This document shows, in pieces, positions 59,494 to 64,000 of a stretch of DNA of 64,000 nucleotides. Positions within the stretch are counted from its first letter, which is position 1. Each line of letters opens with the position of its first letter. Position numbers and translations under genes: made by a program. Source of the stretch: Streptomyces noursei (GTDB taxonomy: Bacteria; Actinomycetota; Actinomycetes; Streptomycetales; Streptomycetaceae); NCBI RefSeq assembly GCF_016917755.1, contig NZ_CP070326.1, positions 1,488,001-1,552,000 of the forward strand, in the 5' to 3' direction. The notes beneath the pieces are model-generated. The model was not told the origin of the DNA. It saw nothing but the letters and a program-made list of their open reading frames with translations, and searched no databases.

Positions 59494-60648
59494 TCATCCG
59501 GAGACGGCCTGGCTCCAGCTCTGCGATATGACGAACCTGGCGCTGCTCTGCTGGGACTCGGTGGGGAAGCTCGGCGTGCCGGTGACCTTCGGCAGCTTCG
59601 CCGCCGCAGCCTGGTCGAGCGTGCCGGCCTCCTTCATGGCGGTCATCAGGGCCGGGCGGGCGTATCCCTTGAGCCTGAGGTTCTGGCCCTCGGCGCTGTA
59701 CAGGTACTCCTGCCACAGGCGCGCGGCCGCGGGGTGCGGCGCAACCTTGTTGATGGCCTGCGAGTAGTACTGGGAGAACTGGCCGTCCGAGGGGACCGTG
59801 ACCGTCCAGTCGAGGCCCTTGGACTTGAAGTCGTCGGTGTACCCGGTGTTGAGGTAGTCCCAGTCGATGCTGATCGGCGTCTGGCCCTTCTCGATGGTGG
59901 CCTGGGTGGAGGCGACGGGCGTCAGGTTGCCGTTCTTCTTCAGCTTGGCGAAGAAGTCGATGCCGGGCTGGATGTCGTCGAAGGAGCCGCCGCTGGCGAG
60001 AGCGGCCGCGTACACGGCACCGAACGCCGAACCCGCCTTGCTGGGGTCGCCGTTGAGCGCGACCTGCCCCTTGTACTGCGGCTTGAGCAGATCCTTGAAA
60101 CTGGTCGGGCAGGTTCGCACCCGCTTGACGTCGCAGCCGAAGGAGATGTAGCCGCCGTAGTCGTTCGACCAACGGCCGATCGAGTCCTTCTGGTCGTCGG
60201 GGATGTCGGCGAAACCGGCGACCATGTACGGGGCGAGCAGCCCCTGCTGGGCGGCGCTCTGCGCGAAGGAACTACCGAGGTCGAGGACGTCGGGCGCGTT
60301 GTCCTGGCCCTTGCGCGAGGTGACCGCGCTGATCTCGTCCTGGCTGGCGCCGCCGGGGTTCTCGACCTCGACCTTGACGCCGTACTTCTTCTCGAAGCCG
60401 TCGATCAGGGCGCCGTAGTTGGCCCAGCCACGGGGCAGCGCGATGGCATGCAGCGTGCCCTCCTTCTTGGCCTCCTCGGCCAGGGCGTCCATGCCGCCGA
60501 CATCCTTGGCCGTGGTCGCGGCGGCCGCGCTCCGTCCGCCGTCAGTGGTCGACGTGGCGGAGTCCGCGCCACAGGCACTGAGGGTGAACACGGCGGCGGT
60601 GGCGAGAACACCGGTGAGGACGGCGGTTCTCGGCAGGGGGACGGTCAC
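59494..60648 (-). CDS. ABC transporter solute-binding lipoprotein (orphan)
   Basis: The GTG at 60648 (GGAGAG upstream) begins a lipoprotein signal with lipobox LSAC near residue 24. The 384-residue product is a periplasmic-binding-protein-type extracellular solute-binding protein of the iron/polyamine group: EEAKKEGTLHAIALPRGWAN, DVLDLGSSFAQSAAQQGLLAPY, STQATIEKGQTPISIDWDYL and HPAAARLWQEYLYSAEGQNL. It should capture a ligand outside the membrane for an ABC permease. No permease or ATPase gene is adjacent on either side, so the partner must be elsewhere or lost. The ligand cannot be inferred. Confidence 0.92.
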   Translation of the reverse strand: MTVPLPRTAVLTGVLATAAVFTLSACGADSATSTTDGGRSAAAATTAKDVGGMDALAEEAKKEGTLHAIALPRGWANYGALIDGFEKKYGVKVEVENPGGASQDEISAVTSRKGQDNAPDVLDLGSSFAQSAAQQGLLAPYMVAGFADIPDDQKDSIGRWSNDYGGYISFGCDVKRVRTCPTSFKDLLKPQYKGQVALNGDPSKAGSAFGAVYAAALASGGSFDDIQPGIDFFAKLKKNGNLTPVASTQATIEKGQTPISIDWDYLNTGYTDDFKSKGLDWTVTVPSDGQFSQYYSQAINKVAPHPAAARLWQEYLYSAEGQNLRLKGYARPALMTAMKEAGTLDQAAAAKLPKVTGTPSFPTESQQSSARFVISQSWSQAVSG

Positions 60649-61164
60649 GGTCTCTCCAGGGGTACGCACAGAGGATTGAGGGGTTTCCTGTGGGGCCACA
60701 CAGGAGATGTACGTGGGGGGTGAGCACCTGTCCGTTGTCATAGCTGAACAAGCTGGCGCCTTAGTAGGCCCAACTATGGTGTCCGTCAGGTAAACATTGG
60801 GGAAACTGATGACCCCATTTCCCTCGCGATCACCGCTCACGGGAGCCATCACCGCACCTCATCCGGGGTGCGCCCGGCCCGGCCGCTGATCTTCACCGGG
60901 ACGGCACACGAGACGCCCGACACCGCATGACTTCACGACAGGGTCCGGTTGCTGCACGCTTGCCCGTTATCGACTTGAACCGGTCACGGCCCACGACCCG
61001 CAGCCCACGGTCCGCCCCCCTCCCCTCCCCTCCCCCTTCCCCACCGCCACTCGCCGTGATCAACAACTGGCCCGCTCCAGAGAGTCCGCCGCCCATGACC
61101 AACGGACCCGACTTGCCATCCCTATCGATAATCAATAGATTTCCATCGTGGATCGATCGAGGGA
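60649..61164. other. Divergent intergenic region
   Basis: About 515 bp separate the solute-binding protein gene (-) from the DUF2975 gene (+). A stretch near 60745-60800 is less GC-rich and contains TAGTAGGCCCAACTA, a short imperfect dyad within 100-130 bp of the solute-binding protein start. No gene or RNA is supported here. Confidence 0.35.
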
Positions 61165-61662
61165 GTGGCGTTGGGAAAGCTGACAGTACTGGGGCTGCGC
61201 GCCGTGATGGTGACGCTGCACGCCGGATCGGTGTGCGCCCAGACAGTGATGGTGTTGATGCTGACGGGCGCCATCCAGGAGACCGTCTTTGCGGCCCGCC
61301 GCGCTCCGGTCCTCCTGATCGCGTTCCTGGGCGTCATGACGGTCCAGGTCGTCCTGGTCTGCGTGTGGCGGCTGGTGACGATGGTGCAACGCGGAACCGT
61401 GTTCTCCCACGCCGCGTTCCGCTACGTCCATCTCGTGATCGGCGCGTTCGTGACGGCCGCGCTCCTGGCGCTCGCACTCGGGGCAGTCCTGGCGTCGGGC
61501 CACGTCGTACCCCCGGGCGTGGTGGCCCTGCTGGGCGGGGTCAGCCTGGCGGTCTTCGGGATCGCGCTCATCGTGCTCGTCCTGCGGATGCTGCTCGCCC
61601 AGGCCGTCGCACGCGACGCCGAGGCATCACAGCTGGGGGCCGAGTTGGCCGAGGTGATCTGA
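61165..61662 (+). CDS. DUF2975-type small membrane protein
   Basis: The GTG at 61165 (or the TTG at 61171, better spaced from GAGGGAG) starts a 165-residue protein with four hydrophobic helices: VMVTLHAGSVCAQTVMVLML, LIAFLGVMTVQVVLVCVW, LVIGAFVTAALLALALGAVL and LLGGVSLAVFGIALIVLVLRML. This length and layout, together with an XRE gene overlapping its stop (TGATG), match the DUF2975 family, usually encoded with a YozG-like regulator. Function is unknown. Confidence 0.83.
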   Translation: MALGKLTVLGLRAVMVTLHAGSVCAQTVMVLMLTGAIQETVFAARRAPVLLIAFLGVMTVQVVLVCVWRLVTMVQRGTVFSHAAFRYVHLVIGAFVTAALLALALGAVLASGHVVPPGVVALLGGVSLAVFGIALIVLVLRMLLAQAVARDAEASQLGAELAEVI

Positions 61663-61949
61663 TGCCGATCGTCGTCGACATCGACGTGATGCTGGCCAAG
61701 CGGAAGATGTCCGTGGGCGAACTGGCGGACCGGGTGGGGATCACACCCGCCAATCTGGCGGTGCTCAAGAACGGCCGCGCCAAGGCGGTGCGCTTCACCA
61801 CGCTCGCCGCGCTGTGCGAGGTGCTCGGCTGCCAGCCCGGAGACCTGCTGCGCTGGGAGCCCGACGGCCCCGTGGACGGGAACAGCGACGGCAACGGGGC
61901 TGCGCAGGAATCCGGGGCGTCCGTCCCGGCCGGTTCCTCCCCGCAGTAG
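61662..61949 (+). CDS. YozG-like small XRE transcriptional regulator
   Basis: The ATG overlaps the preceding stop by one base. The 95-residue product is a compact Cro/CI helix-turn-helix, IDVMLAKRKMSVGELADRVG and ITPANLAVLKNGRAKAVRFT, then LAALCEVLGCQPGDLLRWEP, followed by a disordered Gly/Ser tail. It is the typical partner of DUF2975 membrane proteins and probably controls the two-gene operon. Confidence 0.92.
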   Translation: MPIVVDIDVMLAKRKMSVGELADRVGITPANLAVLKNGRAKAVRFTTLAALCEVLGCQPGDLLRWEPDGPVDGNSDGNGAAQESGASVPAGSSPQ

Positions 61950-62215
61950 CCGCAGCCGCGGTAGCCGGCCGGCCACCTGCACACGCCCGCCGGCTACGAC
62001 GCCCTCGGCCGTCCCTGCCGCCCCCGCTCCGCCTGATCTTCAACAAGTACCCCCGTGACGACCGGACGACGGCGTCCGCGCACCTCACCCTCGCGGACCG
62101 TGCCGTCGCCGTACTGCCGCCTGCCGCCAGTCGGCCCCGCCGCGCAGCAAACGCACCGAGCGCACCCAACACACGAACACACCGATCACGGACGCCACAA
62201 GGAAGCGAGCAGAAC

Positions 62216-63373
62216 ATGACGACAGCACACCTCTCTCACCGCCCCGGGCACCCGGACAGCGCCGACGTACTGGTGGTCGGGGCCGGACTGGCCGGACTGA
62301 ACACCGCCACGCTCCTCGCCCGACAAGGCCACGACGTGCTCCTGGTCGAACGCCGAACCAGTCTTGCCGGCGCGATCCGCACCACGGGAATCTTCGTGCG
62401 GAAGACACTCGACGACTTCCCACTGCCCCCCGACTGCCTTGGACCACCGATCCGACGCGTGGTCCTCTATCCCCCGAACCTGCGCCGCCCGGTCAGCCTC
62501 ACCAGCCCCCGCGACGAATACCGGGTCGGCGACATGGCACCGCTCTACGAAGCGACGGCCGCCACCGCGGCCGACGCCGGCGTACGCATCGCACTGGGCA
62601 CGCGCTACACCGGCCGACAGGGCAACATCTTCCACCTGGCCGGTCGCGATGGACCGACCACGGTCCGGGCCCGCTTCGTCGTCGGTGCCGACGGGGCCCG
62701 CTCAAGGGTCGCCCGCGACCTCGCCCTCGACCGCAACCACCACCTGATCGTCGGCGCCGAAGAGGTCTTCGAACTCCCCGGAAGCGACCAGCCACCGACA
62801 TTCCACTGCGTACTCGACCCCTCGCTCGCCCCCGGCTACCTGGCCTGGGTGATCAACGACGGGCACCACGCCCATGTCGGAGTCGCAGGCTATGCCGACC
62901 GCTATCCAGACGGTCTGCGCCGGGCCATGGAGCGGTTCAGCGCCTCGGCGCCCGGACTGACCGGCGTCCAACGCCCCGAAACGGTGGAGCGGCGCGCAGG
63001 CCCCATACCCGTCGGCGGCCTGCTGCGCCGGATCAGCTGCGCCGACGGTCTTCTCGTGGGGGACGCAGCGGGCGCGGTCTCCCCGCTCACCGCGGGCGGC
63101 CTGGACCCGTGCCTGCGACAGTCGAAACTCGCAGCCGAGATCCTCGACGACGCACTGCGCACCGGAAGGCCGGAAACGCTCACCCACTACGACGGAGCCG
63201 CACTCCGCCCCCACTTCCGCGGACGACTCACACTGCGCCGGCTCTTGGCCCAGGTACGGACGCCGACCACGGCAGCAGCGGCATTCACCCTGCTGCGCAC
63301 ACCGTTCGGCCGGGCCGCGGCAAGCCGAGTCCTCTTCGGCGACAGATCCTTCCCCGACCCCACACCCAAGTGA
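62216..63373 (+). CDS. FAD-dependent oxidoreductase, geranylgeranyl-reductase-like
   Basis: The ATG at 62216 is preceded by AAGGAAG; the frame is open further upstream, but that part is not protein-like. The 385-residue product has the FAD dinucleotide motif VLVVGAGLAGLNTATLLARQG, the RFVVGADGARSRVAR motif of the p-hydroxybenzoate hydroxylase/geranylgeranyl reductase superfamily and LLVGDAAGAVSPLTAGGLDP near the C-terminus. Family members reduce or hydroxylate isoprenoid or aromatic substrates. No terpenoid genes are adjacent, so the substrate is unknown. A small lipoprotein gene follows 28 bp downstream. Confidence 0.88.
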   Translation: MTTAHLSHRPGHPDSADVLVVGAGLAGLNTATLLARQGHDVLLVERRTSLAGAIRTTGIFVRKTLDDFPLPPDCLGPPIRRVVLYPPNLRRPVSLTSPRDEYRVGDMAPLYEATAATAADAGVRIALGTRYTGRQGNIFHLAGRDGPTTVRARFVVGADGARSRVARDLALDRNHHLIVGAEEVFELPGSDQPPTFHCVLDPSLAPGYLAWVINDGHHAHVGVAGYADRYPDGLRRAMERFSASAPGLTGVQRPETVERRAGPIPVGGLLRRISCADGLLVGDAAGAVSPLTAGGLDPCLRQSKLAAEILDDALRTGRPETLTHYDGAALRPHFRGRLTLRRLLAQVRTPTTAAAAFTLLRTPFGRAAASRVLFGDRSFPDPTPK

Positions 63374-63401
63374 ACAACTCACCGAGCGAGAGGCCAAGTT
63401 C

Positions 63402-63779
63402 ATGACCGCATCCCCCATGTCGGCGGCCACAAAGCGCATCACCATGATGATGGCAGGGCTGGTGGTTGCCTGTGGACTCCTGTCGGCTTGCGGCGCCACG
63501 AGTACTGACATGAGGTACAGGGCCTGGACCGAAGGAGGCACCCTCAAGTCCGTCCGGCACGACTACATCGACGGCCCCAACGGCGCGGTCAGCGTGCCGG
63601 CCAAGGTGAGCGGAGCCACCTGGAGCACCCAGGAGGACGGCGGGCACGCTCCACGCCTCGAAGTCGTGCCGACCGGCAGGAGCGTGGCGCACTGCCTCCT
63701 GGTGGAAGGCGACGACCACGTCCTGGCCCAACGAAAGGGAGCACCCGGTCAACCGGTGACGTGCTCTGCCCAGCGGTAG
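63402..63779 (+). CDS. Small lipoprotein of unknown function
   Basis: The ATG at 63402 has GAGAGG upstream. The 125-residue product has a signal peptide ending in lipobox LLSAC (near residue 30), then a short beta-rich domain (MRYRAWTEGGTLKSVRHDYI, VSVPAKVSGATWSTQEDG, SVAHCLLVEGDDHVLAQRKG). Size and layout recall MmpS-type or immunoglobulin-like secreted proteins, but I cannot assign a family. It probably forms a two-gene operon with the FAD enzyme. The remaining 221 bp of the window show nothing I can support. Confidence 0.78.
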   Translation: MTASPMSAATKRITMMMAGLVVACGLLSACGATSTDMRYRAWTEGGTLKSVRHDYIDGPNGAVSVPAKVSGATWSTQEDGGHAPRLEVVPTGRSVAHCLLVEGDDHVLAQRKGAPGQPVTCSAQR

Positions 63780-64000
63780 TACAGGCACTGCGCGCTGCTG
63801 CGGGACCGTCATGCGAGACCTCCTACGGCCAGCACGAGCCGGCGAAGCACTGGTTCCCCGACCGGCCCGCCGGCCTTCCCGCCAAGGCGCCCTGCCCACC
63901 GGCGTTTCCGGCAAGGTGTTGCGGGTCATGACGTTGACGACGGCGAAGTGGCGACACACCGCTGCCGGGCCGCGGGATGAGGGAGAGTCGGAAGAGGACT

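Noticed and set aside
61814..62215. N-terminal extension of the FAD oxidoreductase frame
   Set aside because: The extra 134 residues overlap the XRE gene and are an Arg/Ala/Pro string. The ATG at 62216 directly precedes the FAD-binding fold.
63780..64000. Possible gene at the right edge
   Set aside because: Neither strand shows a frame with both a plausible start and protein-like sequence, and the overlapping minus-strand frame is a shadow of the lipoprotein and FAD genes.

Overview
The window looks like chromosomal DNA of a Streptomyces or close relative. GC content and GC at third codon positions are very high, GTG and TTG starts are frequent, several regulatory or export genes carry a single rare TTA codon, and the gene content (modular type I PKS, LAL regulator, XRE/ImmA/MAB_1171c triad, poly-gamma-glutamate synthase) is typical of that group.

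Left part (1-20.6 kb). This is a mixed accessory region: the end of an unrecognised gene, a GMC flavoprotein oxidoreductase, a tiny Gly/Arg/aromatic protein, a membrane-anchored proline-rich protein with a toxin-like C-terminus followed by a possible immunity gene, a small peptide with a double-glycine leader, an ICMT-type membrane methyltransferase, a MITE-like palindromic element, and secreted or unrecognised proteins. An apparent poly-gamma-glutamate operon follows (double CACHE/HAMP-like sensor, PgsB, PgsC, NlpC/P60). Next come an isocitrate-lyase/PEP-mutase-family enzyme and a bile-acid:sodium-symporter-family transporter.

Centre (20.8-53.9 kb). This is a compact type I polyketide biosynthetic cluster: an SDR, a divergent ArsR/MFS pair, a cytochrome P450, four collinear PKS genes and a large LuxR-family (LAL) activator. 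The PKS reads as loading KSQ-AT(mal)-ACP; M1 KS-AT(mal)-DH-KR-ACP; M2 KS-AT(mal)-KR-ACP; M3 KS-AT(mmal)-DH-KR-ACP; M4 KS-AT(mmal)-ACP; M5 KS-AT(mal)-ACP-TE. It should make a hexaketide whose carboxyl end is a 3,5-diketo thioester, so a 4-hydroxy-5-methyl-2-pyrone or a small lactone is a plausible product, later oxidised by the P450 and possibly the SDR. The P450/PKS divergent promoter region carries an array of CACCCCTAA repeats that is a good candidate operator. The LAL gene contains a TTA codon, which suggests bldA control. The KS domains of modules 4 and 5 share about 1 kb of almost identical DNA, a sign of recent gene conversion or duplication.

Right part (54-64 kb). An XRE regulator, an ImmA/IrrE-type metalloprotease, a MAB_1171c-type membrane protein and an amidohydrolase form one overlapping operon. 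After them come a ketopantoate-reductase-like enzyme, a lone ABC-type solute-binding lipoprotein, a DUF2975/XRE pair, a FAD-dependent oxidoreductase of the geranylgeranyl-reductase type and a small lipoprotein. No rRNA, tRNA, CRISPR array or intact insertion sequence was seen.
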